A DNA stretch of 19,351 nt from the NCBI GenBank assembly GCA_021735105.1, contig JAIPHS010000009.1, positions 1-19,351 on the forward strand, written 5' to 3'. Made by a program: the position numbers and the translations under genes. Positions 6,609 to 14,441 of this stretch are shown piece after piece. Every line of letters begins with the position of its first letter. The first letter of the stretch is position 1. This DNA comes from Candidatus Omnitrophota bacterium. GTDB taxonomy: Bacteria; Omnitrophota; Gorgyraeia; Duberdicusellales; 4484-171. Under the pieces are notes generated by a model. It did not search any database, was not told the origin of the DNA, and worked only from the letters and a program-made list of their open reading frames with translations.

Positions 6609-8531
6609 ATGGCAAAAATAATTGGAATTGATTTAGGGACTTCAAATTCATCAGCAGCGATAATGGAAGGGGGGCAGCCCTCGATAATACCTTCAGCAGA
6701 AGGTGCAGGAGTTGCAAGTGGAAAAGCTTTTCCATCGGTGGTAGCTTTTACCAAAGATGGGCAAAAATTAGTGGGTGAACCAGCCCGCAGGCAAGCTTCG
6801 GTTAATCCGGAAGGAACTATATCCGGGGCCAAAAGAAAAATGGGTACGCAGTTTAAATTTAAAGTTCATGATAAAGAATATACACCGCAGCAAATTTCTG
6901 CTTTTGTTTTACAAAAAATAAAAGCAGATGCTGAAAGTTATCTAGGCAGCGAGATAAAAGATGCAGTTGTGACTGTACCGGCTTATTTTAATGATAACCA
7001 GAGACAGGCTACAAAAGACGCGGGTACTATTGCTGGACTAAATATAAAAAGAATTATTAACGAACCTACTGCAGCTTGTCTTGCTTATGGCTTAAATAAA
7101 GTTGGGAAAGAGCTTAAGATTATGGTTTTTGATTTTGGTGGGGGAACTTTAGATGTAACTATTATGGAGATGTGGGAAGAAGGTGGGTTTAAAGTTCTTT
7201 CCACTCACGGTGATACAAGTTTAGGCGGCCGGGATATGGATCAGGTTTTGGTTGATTATATCGCTGAAGATTTCAAAAAAGAAACTGGTATTGATTTGCG
7301 AAAAGACAAAATGGCTGATCAACGCCTCAGAGAAGCAGCAGAAAAAGCTAAGATTGAACTATCCAGCACATTAACTACCGAAATTAATCTCCCCTTTATT
7401 ACAGCTGATCAATCCGGCCCTAAGCATCTTACTAAAACAATCAATAGGGCAAAATTAGAAGATTTAGTAAAGTCAATTATAGAAAAAACTGAAGGCCCAA
7501 TTAAACAGGCAGTAAGCGATGCCAAGTTAGCCACTAAAGATATTGATAAAATTATCATGGTAGGAGGCCCAACTCGAATGCCGCTTGTTCAAAAAACAGT
7601 TGAAAATTTTGTGGGAACTAAAATTGAAAGGGGCATAGATCCTATGGAATGTGTATCAATGGGAGCGGCAATTCAAGGATCTATTATTACCGGAGAAACG
7701 AAAGATGTCCTTTTGCTTGACGTTACACCTTTATCTCTTGGCTTGGAGACGTTGGGAGGGGTTTTTACTAAACTTATTCCGAGAAACACTACAATACCTA
7801 CTAAAAAAAGTCAAATTTTTTCAACTGCAGAAGATAATCAAACTGCGGTAACTATTAGAGTGTTACAAGGTGAAAGAGAAATGGCTAAAGGGAATACTGA
7901 ATTAGGCAGGTTTGATCTTGTTGGTATTCCATCAGCCCCGAGGGGTGTTCCCCAGATTGAGGTTACTTTTGATATCGACTCTAACGGGATTGTCCATGTT
8001 CACGCTAAAGATAAAGGAACCGGCAAGGAACAATCAATTCGAATAACTGCTCCGCAAAAATTATCAGATGAAGATATCGATAAGATGGTCAAGGAAGCAG
8101 AAAAACATTCTGAAGAAGACAAAAAGCAAAAAGAATTGGTTGAAATTAAAAATAAAGCAGATTCAGTAGTTTATACTACTGAAAAATCACTAAAAGATTA
8201 TGGTGACAAAATTTCTGACCAAGAAAAGAAAACAATAGAAGAAAAGATCAACAATTTAAAAGAAATTTTGAAAAAATCAGATAGCGCTAAAGAACAAATT
8301 GAAAAAGCTATGGAAGAGGCTACTCAAGCTTCTCATAAGTTAGCAGAACAGATGTATAAGGCACAAGGAGCTAAACAACAACAAGATCAAACTGGAACAG
8401 CTGGCCCAAAAGATCAAGCTGGAGATCAAAGCTCAGAGCCTCAACAACAAGGGGATAAACAACAAGGAAAGGAAAAAGAGGATGTAGTTGATGCTGAATA
8501 TAAAGAAGAAGACAATAAAGACAAAAAATAA
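6609..8531 (+). CDS. dnaK: Molecular chaperone DnaK (Hsp70)
   Basis: 640-residue Hsp70. The nucleotide-binding domain begins with GIDLGTSNS (6-14) and contains VPAYFNDNQRQATKDAG, NEPTAACLAYG, FDFGGGTLDV and VGGPTRMP. The interdomain linker DVLLLDV begins at residue 366. The substrate-binding beta domain follows (TPLSLGLETLGG), then a helical lid and a glutamine-rich tail. Around residues 77-97 (KRKMGTQFKFKVHDKEYTPQ) it lacks the extra ~20 residues of E. coli DnaK and resembles the Bacillus type. It also has a small extra loop near 32-40 (AGVASGKAF) and reads GGRDMD where most DnaKs read GGDDFD. A strong GGGAGGT site (6597-6603) precedes the ATG; the 47-nt gap after grpE shows no separate promoter I can defend. 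Works with GrpE, DnaJ and ClpB. Confidence 0.98.
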   Translation: MAKIIGIDLGTSNSSAAIMEGGQPSIIPSAEGAGVASGKAFPSVVAFTKDGQKLVGEPARRQASVNPEGTISGAKRKMGTQFKFKVHDKEYTPQQISAFVLQKIKADAESYLGSEIKDAVVTVPAYFNDNQRQATKDAGTIAGLNIKRIINEPTAACLAYGLNKVGKELKIMVFDFGGGTLDVTIMEMWEEGGFKVLSTHGDTSLGGRDMDQVLVDYIAEDFKKETGIDLRKDKMADQRLREAAEKAKIELSSTLTTEINLPFITADQSGPKHLTKTINRAKLEDLVKSIIEKTEGPIKQAVSDAKLATKDIDKIIMVGGPTRMPLVQKTVENFVGTKIERGIDPMECVSMGAAIQGSIITGETKDVLLLDVTPLSLGLETLGGVFTKLIPRNTTIPTKKSQIFSTAEDNQTAVTIRVLQGEREMAKGNTELGRFDLVGIPSAPRGVPQIEVTFDIDSNGIVHVHAKDKGTGKEQSIRITAPQKLSDEDIDKMVKEAEKHSEEDKKQKELVEIKNKADSVVYTTEKSLKDYGDKISDQEKKTIEEKINNLKEILKKSDSAKEQIEKAMEEATQASHKLAEQMYKAQGAKQQQDQTGTAGPKDQAGDQSSEPQQQGDKQQGKEKEDVVDAEYKEEDNKDKK

Positions 8532-8543
8532 GAAATGATTATT

Positions 8544-8610
8544 CCGAAGGACGATAGACGAGAGACGAAAAGACGAGATCGTCTGTAGTCTGTCTTCCTT
8601 CGTCTGTCGG
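8544..8610. repeat. Heptad repeat with inverted halves, dnaK-dnaJ gap
   Basis: The left half holds 7-bp units: GACGATA (8550-8556), GACGAGA (8557-8563), GACGAAA (8564-8570) and GACGAGA (8572-8578). The right half holds the opposite strand theme: GTCTGTA (8581), GTCTGTC (8588), TTCCTTC (8595), GTCTGTC (8602). The halves can fold into an imperfect hairpin whose tip pairs AGACGA (8571-8576) with TCGTCT (8579-8584) around 2 nt. A 2-nt loop is sterically too small, so the tip would open slightly. There is no T tract, so it is not a standard terminator. It might tune dnaK/dnaJ ratios by mRNA processing or stability. Confidence 0.7.
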
Positions 8611-8633
8611 AGGAAAGTTAACAAGAAAAGACC

Positions 8634-9740
8634 ATGAGTACACAAAAAGATTATTACGAGATTTTAGGTTTACAAAAGGGCGCTTCAATAGAAGACGTGA
8701 AGAAGGCCTATCGCAAGCTTGCGATGAAGCATCATCCGGATCGAGTCTCTGAAGACAAAAAGAAAGAAGCTGAAGAAAGATTCAAAGAAATATCTGAAAG
8801 TTATGCGGTATTGAGTGATTCCAAGAAAAAGCAGCTTTATGACCAGTATGGACATGCGGGAGTAGATTCACGTTATAGCCAAGAAGATATCTTTAGAGGA
8901 GCGAACTTCTCTGATATTTTTGGCGGTGGCGGCGGTGCTGGGTTTGAGGATATCTTCGGCAGTATCTTTTCTGATTTTGGTGATATCTTTGGTGGAGGTA
9001 GCCGAGATAGAAGAGGCGGCTTCCAGCAATCTGGAGGAGAAGATATTCAAGCCAGGATTAAAATCAGCCTTGAGGAAGCTGCTTTTGGAGCAGAAAAAGA
9101 GTTAAGTTACTATAGATTTGATTCTTGTCCTACTTGTTCAGGTAGTGGAGTTAAGTCTGGTTCTTCTAAGGTTACTTGTTCTCTTTGTAAGGGTAAGGGA
9201 GCAGTTAGAAGCGGGATGGGTTTTATTAGTGTTTCTCAAACTTGTCCTAATTGTCGAGGCCGGGGAAAAGTTATTAAAGACCGCTGCCGACAGTGTTCTG
9301 GAGAAGGAAGAGTAAAAAAACAACATCGGATTAAAGTAAAAATCCCTAAAGGGGTAAAAGATGGTTCAATTTTACGTCTTAGCAAGGAAGGTAATTTTTT
9401 AGGCAAGATGCGGGGTGGCCTTTATCTTCATATAATACTATTGCCTCATTCACAATTTAGGCGAGAGGGAAAAAACCTGCGCTGCCAGATAGAGGTTGAT
9501 GCCCTTTCGGCTATTTTAGGAACCGAAATTAAAGTACCTACTTTAGACGGAAAGGTTAAGATGAAAATTCCTGCCGGGACGCAGCCAGATACAGTGTTTA
9601 GGTTAAAAAATAAAGGGATGCCGGAATTAAATTCTGGCCGGTTTGGCGATGAATTGGTGGAGGTAGGGATTAAGATTCCAAAGAATATTTCAAAAAAGGA
9701 AAAAAAGCTTTTTGAAGAAATAGCTAAAACACGTAAATAA
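8634..9740 (+). CDS. dnaJ: Co-chaperone DnaJ (Hsp40), class A
   Basis: 368-residue full-length DnaJ. It has a J domain (about 5-70) with HPD at 34-36, which triggers DnaK ATP hydrolysis, and a glycine/phenylalanine-rich linker (about 80-130). Four zinc-binding CxxCxGxG repeats follow: CPTCSGSG (165), CSLCKGKG (182), CPNCRGRG (204) and CRQCSGEG (218), then the two C-terminal substrate-binding beta domains. The only good Shine-Dalgarno, GGAGGA at 8609-8614, is 19 nt from the ATG, farther than usual. An in-frame TAA at 8619 rules out an earlier start, so initiation probably uses the weak AGAAAAG at 8624-8630. Last gene of the hrcA operon, separated from dnaK by a 102-nt gap with the inverted heptad repeat. 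Confidence 0.97.
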   Translation: MSTQKDYYEILGLQKGASIEDVKKAYRKLAMKHHPDRVSEDKKKEAEERFKEISESYAVLSDSKKKQLYDQYGHAGVDSRYSQEDIFRGANFSDIFGGGGGAGFEDIFGSIFSDFGDIFGGGSRDRRGGFQQSGGEDIQARIKISLEEAAFGAEKELSYYRFDSCPTCSGSGVKSGSSKVTCSLCKGKGAVRSGMGFISVSQTCPNCRGRGKVIKDRCRQCSGEGRVKKQHRIKVKIPKGVKDGSILRLSKEGNFLGKMRGGLYLHIILLPHSQFRREGKNLRCQIEVDALSAILGTEIKVPTLDGKVKMKIPAGTQPDTVFRLKNKGMPELNSGRFGDELVEVGIKIPKNISKKEKKLFEEIAKTRK

Positions 9741-9767
9741 ATGGCTGAATTTAAAAAGGAGTAAGAT

Positions 9768-10031
9768 ATGCCCACCTATGATTATCGATGCCTAAAATGT
9801 GGAAAGATTTTTGAAGCTTTTCAAAAGATAGCAGATGCCCCTTTAAAAAAATGTATTCATTGCAAAGGAAAAGTTGAAAGATTAATTAGCTCGGGTTCCG
9901 GAATTATTTTTAAAGGAAGCGGTTTTTACGAAACAGATTATAAGCAAAAGAATCGTAAATCTAATTCAAGTAACAATAAACAATGTAAGAGTTGTCCTGA
10001 TAATAAATGTGACCTAAATAAGGATAAATAA
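9768..10031 (+). CDS. FmdB-type zinc-ribbon protein
   Basis: 87-residue protein with the FmdB/CxxC_CxxC_SSSS regulatory-protein fold. It starts MPTYDYRCLKCG and has a zinc ribbon made by C8/C11 and C29/C32, followed by the usual hydrophobic ISSGSGIIFKGSGFYETDY segment. The tail is polar and ends with extra cysteines (CKSCPDNKC), which could bind a second metal. The family is widespread and small; its role is not settled, and I assign none. AAGGAG (9756-9761) is a good ribosome site. The stop overlaps the DUF1015 start by one base (TAATG), indicating translational coupling. Confidence 0.88.
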   Translation: MPTYDYRCLKCGKIFEAFQKIADAPLKKCIHCKGKVERLISSGSGIIFKGSGFYETDYKQKNRKSNSSNNKQCKSCPDNKCDLNKDK

Positions 10032-11224
10032 TGGGCCAAACTACCAAGCCATTTAAAGCAACTCATTATAATTTAAATTTATTAGATGATTTTTCAAAAG
10101 TAGCTTGCCCTCCCTATGATGTTATTGATAAAAAAAGGGCCTTAAATTTAAAAAAACGCTCTCCTTATAACTATTGCCGGATTAACCTTGCCGATGGCAA
10201 AAATTACAATAAACCTGCCCGCAATTTACAAAAATGGCTCAAGGAAAAGGTTTTAGTTGATGATCAGAAAAAGAATTATTATCTTTACCAACAAGAGTTT
10301 ATAATAGGGAAAAATAAATTTTTGCGTTACGGTATTCTTTGTCTGCTTAATATGAAGAAAAAAAAGATTTTTCCCCATGAGCATACTTTAGATAAACCTA
10401 AAAAAGATCGAAAAAAGATGATAACAAAACTTAAAGCGAATTTAAGCCCTGTTTTTGTTATTGCTGGTAATACTGATAAAACCTTAAGGGCCATATCTGA
10501 AAAATATATCAAAAAGAAACCATTTATCGAGTTTAAGGATGATGAAAATAACTTAAACTCTCTTTGGAAAATAGGTAAAAAAGAAGATATAGAAAAAATT
10601 TCTTCTTCATTGGAAGCATCTTATTTAATTATTGCTGATGGGCATCATAGATTTGAAACTTCATTTGATTATTTTAAAAAAAATAAAAATAAATTTAAGA
10701 ACCTTAGCTATATTCTTGCTTATCTTACTATCCCGCAACCGGGTTTGGTAATATTGCCTATTCATAGAATAACTCCTGCGTCAACTAAAAATAAAGAATA
10801 TTTTAATAAAATAAAAAATCGCTGCAAATTAGAGCAAGTGAGTCAAAAAAACTTAGAAAAAAAACTAAAAATTGCTAAAAATTTTTGTTTTGGAGTTTAT
10901 TGGAATAAAAAGTTTTATTTTGCAACCTTGCAAAAAGAAGGCCTTTTAGATACAATATCTCCAGCTATATATAAAAAATTAAATACCTACATTTTTCATA
11001 ATTATGTTTTGCCGGAAATAAAATGCAATCAATTTGCTTACAACCATAGCATAGATGAGGTCAAAAAGGTAACTAAAAAAAATCAAATGGCATTTATAAT
11101 GAAAGCTGTTTCATTGAAAGCGGTGTTTGATATTGCAAAAGCTGGTTATAGATTACCACAAAAGTCTACTTTTTTTTATCCGAAAGTTTTTTCGGGGTTG
11201 GTTTTACGGAGATTCAGAAGATGA
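10031..11224 (+). CDS. DUF1015-family protein
   Basis: 397-residue protein of the DUF1015 (HTH-containing, ParB-like annotated) family. The two family landmarks are present: CPPYDVI (residues 26-32) near the N-terminus and ADGHHRFET (202-210). Lysine and asparagine are very abundant, partly reflecting the AT-rich genome. No signal peptide or membrane segment is seen. Members are broadly conserved in bacteria and archaea, often near amino-acid or central metabolism genes, but no biochemical function is established that I can assign. AGGA (10021-10024) serves as ribosome site inside the end of fmdB. The stop overlaps the accD start by ATGA, so fmdB, DUF1015 and accD form a coupled unit. Confidence 0.85.
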   Translation: MGQTTKPFKATHYNLNLLDDFSKVACPPYDVIDKKRALNLKKRSPYNYCRINLADGKNYNKPARNLQKWLKEKVLVDDQKKNYYLYQQEFIIGKNKFLRYGILCLLNMKKKKIFPHEHTLDKPKKDRKKMITKLKANLSPVFVIAGNTDKTLRAISEKYIKKKPFIEFKDDENNLNSLWKIGKKEDIEKISSSLEASYLIIADGHHRFETSFDYFKKNKNKFKNLSYILAYLTIPQPGLVILPIHRITPASTKNKEYFNKIKNRCKLEQVSQKNLEKKLKIAKNFCFGVYWNKKFYFATLQKEGLLDTISPAIYKKLNTYIFHNYVLPEIKCNQFAYNHSIDEVKKVTKKNQMAFIMKAVSLKAVFDIAKAGYRLPQKSTFFYPKVFSGLVLRRFRR

Positions 11225-12051
11225 ATATATTTAAAAAAACTTTTGGTTTTGGTAAGAAAAAAAGAGTGCCGGATGGCCTTTGGAGTAAATGTTCAAAATG
11301 TTCCAATCTTATTTTTAATAAAATTTTAAATGAAAATCTGAACGTTTGCCCCAAATGTGGTTATCACTTTGTTTTAAATTGCTATCAAAGGCTTAAGGTT
11401 TTAACAGATGCGGGTAGTTTTGTTGAGCATGATAAAGAAGTAAGCGCTGATGACCCACTTAATTTTTCCGGCCCGAAAAGCTATCTTAATAAACTGGCCC
11501 AAGCAAAAGATAAAACAAAGCTAAAAGAAGCTGTTATTACCGGTACAGCCGAAATTAACAAAAGGCCGATAATTTTAGCTATTACTGATTCTCGCTTTAT
11601 TATGGGGTCTATGGGCTCTGCTATGGGAGAAAAAATTACTCGCATAATTGAACAGGCAATTTTAAAAAGATTACCTGTTATTATTGTTTCTGGTTCCGGC
11701 GGGGGTGCGAGAATGTATGAGGGAATGTTTTCATTAATGCAGATGGCAAAAACAAGCGGAGCTTTGTTAAAATTAAAAGAAGCCCGCTTACCGTATTTAT
11801 CGATTTTGACTCATCCTACAATGGCGGGAGTTTTAGCTTCTTTTGCTGGATTGGGGGATATAACTATAGCAGAACCTGGAGCACTTATTGGTTTTACTGG
11901 CCCGAGAGTAATAAGGCAAACTATAAAACAAGATTTACCGGAAAGTTTTCAAACCTCGGAGTTTAATCAAAAACATGGTTTTATTGACCTGATAGTAGAA
12001 AGAAAAGACCTAAAAAGTAAAGTTACAGCTATTTTGGATTATTTAACTTGA
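11221..12051 (+). CDS. accD: Acetyl-CoA carboxylase carboxyltransferase subunit beta
   Basis: 276-residue AccD. With AccA it transfers CO2 from carboxybiotin to acetyl-CoA, giving malonyl-CoA for fatty acid synthesis. The N-terminal zinc ribbon uses C24, C27, C43 and C46. The crotonase-like carboxyltransferase core contains GSGGGARMYEG (acetyl-CoA and oxyanion region), then THPTMAGVLASFAGLGDI and AEPGALIGFTGPRVIRQT. The usual family motif is PTTGGVTASFA; the MAGVL form here is a mild deviation. The ATG overlaps the stop of the DUF1015 gene, with GGAG at 11208-11211. accA, accB and accC are not in the window, so the complex is encoded in scattered loci. Confidence 0.96.
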   Translation: MNIFKKTFGFGKKKRVPDGLWSKCSKCSNLIFNKILNENLNVCPKCGYHFVLNCYQRLKVLTDAGSFVEHDKEVSADDPLNFSGPKSYLNKLAQAKDKTKLKEAVITGTAEINKRPIILAITDSRFIMGSMGSAMGEKITRIIEQAILKRLPVIIVSGSGGGARMYEGMFSLMQMAKTSGALLKLKEARLPYLSILTHPTMAGVLASFAGLGDITIAEPGALIGFTGPRVIRQTIKQDLPESFQTSEFNQKHGFIDLIVERKDLKSKVTAILDYLT

Positions 12052-12075
12052 CATAGATAAATTTACATTTAAAAT
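12048..12075 (+). promoter_or_regulatory. Possible promoter giving a leaderless ABC ATPase mRNA
   Basis: TTGACA (12048-12053), overlapping the accD stop codon, is followed after 16 bp by TAAAAT (12070-12075, five of six matches). The next gene's ATG is at 12083, 7 nt after the -10, exactly where transcription would begin. No Shine-Dalgarno is seen in the 31-nt gap. The promoter call rests on sequence match alone. Confidence 0.6.
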
Positions 12076-12082
12076 TTAGGCA

Positions 12083-13189
12083 ATGGCTGAAGTACAATTT
12101 AAAAACATAAACAAGGCTTTTGGTGCAGATGTAATCGCAGTATCAGATTTGAGCCTAGAGATAAAAGACAAAGAATTTGTTGTTTTGCTTGGTCCCTCTG
12201 GTTGTGGTAAATCAACAACTCTGAGGATGCTTGCTGGCCTAGAAACTCCTACTTTTGGAGATATTCTTATCGGTGATAAGAAGGTTAATGATATGCCTGC
12301 TAAGGATCGAGATATTGCAATGGTATTTCAGAATTATGCGCTTTATCCCCATATGAATATCCGTAATAATTTAGCTTTTGCTCTTAAGCTCCGCCGTTAT
12401 TCCCGCGATGAAATTAAAAAACGGGTAAAGGAGGCTGCAGATATTTTAGGTATTGGCCATTTATTGGATAGAAAACCAAAAGAAATATCTGGAGGTGAAA
12501 GGCAAAGAGTTGCTGTAGGTAGAGCAATTGTCAGAAAGCCTCAAGCTTTTCTTTTTGATGAACCACTTAGCAATTTAGATGCAAAGCTTCGGGTTCAGAT
12601 GAGAACAGAAATTAAAAAACTGCACATAAAGATAAAATCTACGATGGTTTATGTTACTCATGATCAAACTGAAGCTATGACTTTAGGTGATAGAGTAGCA
12701 ATTATGAAAAATGGTAAGCTGTTTCAGTTTGATACCCCATTAAATGTTTATGATAAGCCGGCTAATAAATTTGTGGCAGGGTTTATCGGCTCTCCGCCCA
12801 TGAATTTTATAGAAGGAGTTTTGCGCAAAAAAGATGATTCATTATATTTTTTAGAAAAAGATGGCTTTCAAATAAAAGTCCCCGAACAGAAGCATCAAAA
12901 GTTGCAGAATTATATTGAGAAAGAAATTGTTTTAGGGATTCGTCCGGAAAACTTATACGATAAACTTTTTGCATCTTATGCAACGGTTGACAATACAATA
13001 GATGTTACCTGTGATGTAATTGAAACAATGGGTTCTCAAAATCACTTGTATCTTGCAACTAAAAACCACACAATAGTTGCTGTGGTAGATGCGTCTAATA
13101 AACCCGCTGTAGGTAGTAGGGTTGAAATTGTATTCGATACTAAAAAAATCCACTTTTTTGACCCTTCTAAAGAAGATACTATTGTATAA
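12083..13189 (+). CDS. ABC transporter ATP-binding protein, MalK/UgpC family
   Basis: 368-residue ATPase of the CUT1 sugar-importer type. ABC domain: Walker A GPSGCGKST (37-45), Q-loop in VFQNYALYPHM, signature ISGGERQRV (135-143), Walker B with D159/E160 in LFDEPLSNLD, and switch His193 in VTHDQTEAM. The C-terminal part (about 240-368) is the regulatory OB/TOBE domain typical of MalK, UgpC and MsmX, with LGIRPEN. No permease or binding-protein gene lies nearby, so it may energise one or several importers encoded elsewhere, as MsmX does in Bacillus. The substrate cannot be read from the sequence. ATG 12083 may be a leaderless start. The last 8 nt overlap the probable start of the following GGDEF gene. 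Confidence 0.93.
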   Translation: MAEVQFKNINKAFGADVIAVSDLSLEIKDKEFVVLLGPSGCGKSTTLRMLAGLETPTFGDILIGDKKVNDMPAKDRDIAMVFQNYALYPHMNIRNNLAFALKLRRYSRDEIKKRVKEAADILGIGHLLDRKPKEISGGERQRVAVGRAIVRKPQAFLFDEPLSNLDAKLRVQMRTEIKKLHIKIKSTMVYVTHDQTEAMTLGDRVAIMKNGKLFQFDTPLNVYDKPANKFVAGFIGSPPMNFIEGVLRKKDDSLYFLEKDGFQIKVPEQKHQKLQNYIEKEIVLGIRPENLYDKLFASYATVDNTIDVTCDVIETMGSQNHLYLATKNHTIVAVVDASNKPAVGSRVEIVFDTKKIHFFDPSKEDTIV

Positions 13190-14441
13190 CTTTTTTGTAT
13201 ATTCAATATTAAATTTTCTTATTATTTTCATCCTTATCCTTATCTTTTTGGGATTGGTTTATCCTCTTGTGGGAATAGTTTTTTTATTTATTACCCTAAT
13301 TTCTTTTTTAATATTTTATTTTTCTCACAGAAAACTAATTAATAAAAATACAGAAGTTATTGACAGCTTGGAAGAAAAAATAAACATATCGGAAGACTCT
13401 TTAATCAAAAAGAAAAAAATCTTAGAGCACCTGCCTTTAGAACAGGAAAAAACTTCTTTTTTGGTCAAGCTTTCTCAGGAACTAATTGAATTAGATGATC
13501 CTGAAGATATTTTTACTTTTTTGCTTGAAGCTATTAAAAAATTATTTCCTGACTTTTCTTTTGTTTCTTTGTATGAATTTAACAAGGAAAATCATTCTTT
13601 AGAATTAATTCAATCATTAAAGAAGCAAGAATTAACAATTAAAGAAAAACAAGGCAGTGAGATTGAAAGATGGATGATGCGGCAAAATAGTTCTATTTTG
13701 ATTGATGACATAAGAAAAGATTTCAGATTTGATTTTAGCCAAATAGATGGATTTACTCAAAGAGAGTCGTTATCTTTTTTGGCTAGCCCGCTTTCTGTAA
13801 AAGAAGACTTTTTTGGTATTATTCGAATCGAGAATAAAGATTCAAGTTTTTTTTCTTATGATGACTTAAGATCGCTAAGCAATATATGTGATTTAGGGGC
13901 TATTGTGTTACAACGTGCAAAACTTATAAAAAAAGTTCAAGAATTAGCAACAACTGATTCTCTTACTTCTCTATCGTTGCGGAATTATTTTTTTGAACAG
14001 GTAAGGGTTGAGTTGGAACGAGCTAAAAATCTAGAAGCCAAAGTTGGCATGATTATGTTTGATATAGATGACTTTAAAAATATAAATGATACTCATGGGC
14101 ATATGGTAGGAGATTTAGTTCTTAAGAAACTTGCTAAGATCTTAAAAGATTTAGAAGAAAGTCCTCAAATTACTATTTGTCGTTATGGAGGCGAGGAGTT
14201 TGTGGTTCTAATTGCTGATACAAGCAAAAAAGAAGTTTTAACAATTGCCGAAGATGTCCGCAATAAGGTAGCTGATTCAGCAGTATCTTATAGAAGAAAT
14301 AAAGTAAAATTTACAATATCGGGAGGGGTAGTTATCTATCCAGATGATGAAAACGAGTTTGATAAAATATTTAACTTGGTTGATAAAATAATGTATCGGG
14401 CTAAAGAAGAAGGTAAAAATAAAATATGTTCTTTTTCTTAA
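13182..14441 (+). CDS. Membrane-anchored diguanylate cyclase with GAF domain
   Basis: 419 residues from TTG 13182. Two hydrophobic segments lie at about residues 4-24 and 27-50, followed by a helical linker and a GAF-like sensor domain (about 105-245). The GGDEF domain follows (about 255-419) with FDIDDFKNINDTHGH and active-site GGEEF (336-340), so synthesis of c-di-GMP from two GTP is expected. The RxxD inhibitory site normally nine residues before GGEEF is absent, so product feedback inhibition may be lost. DxLTxLxNR reads DSLTSLSLRN. I choose TTG 13182 because AAAGAAG lies a good distance upstream and the overlap with the ABC gene is only 8 nt; an in-frame TTG at 13122 would add 20 residues. 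No in-frame ATG precedes the first membrane segment. Confidence 0.88.
   Translation: MYNFFVYSILNFLIIFILILIFLGLVYPLVGIVFLFITLISFLIFYFSHRKLINKNTEVIDSLEEKINISEDSLIKKKKILEHLPLEQEKTSFLVKLSQELIELDDPEDIFTFLLEAIKKLFPDFSFVSLYEFNKENHSLELIQSLKKQELTIKEKQGSEIERWMMRQNSSILIDDIRKDFRFDFSQIDGFTQRESLSFLASPLSVKEDFFGIIRIENKDSSFFSYDDLRSLSNICDLGAIVLQRAKLIKKVQELATTDSLTSLSLRNYFFEQVRVELERAKNLEAKVGMIMFDIDDFKNINDTHGHMVGDLVLKKLAKILKDLEESPQITICRYGGEEFVVLIADTSKKEVLTIAEDVRNKVADSAVSYRRNKVKFTISGGVVIYPDDENEFDKIFNLVDKIMYRAKEEGKNKICSFS

Noticed and set aside
6551..6832. Reverse-strand reading frame over the dnaK start
   Set aside because: It is the antisense shadow of dnaK, with no ribosome site and no recognisable domain; other reverse-strand frames in the window are similar shadows.
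9741..9764. Seven-codon ORF (MAEFKKE) right after dnaJ
   Set aside because: It is very short, has no ribosome site of its own and contains the ribosome site for the fmdB-type gene; chance is the simplest explanation.
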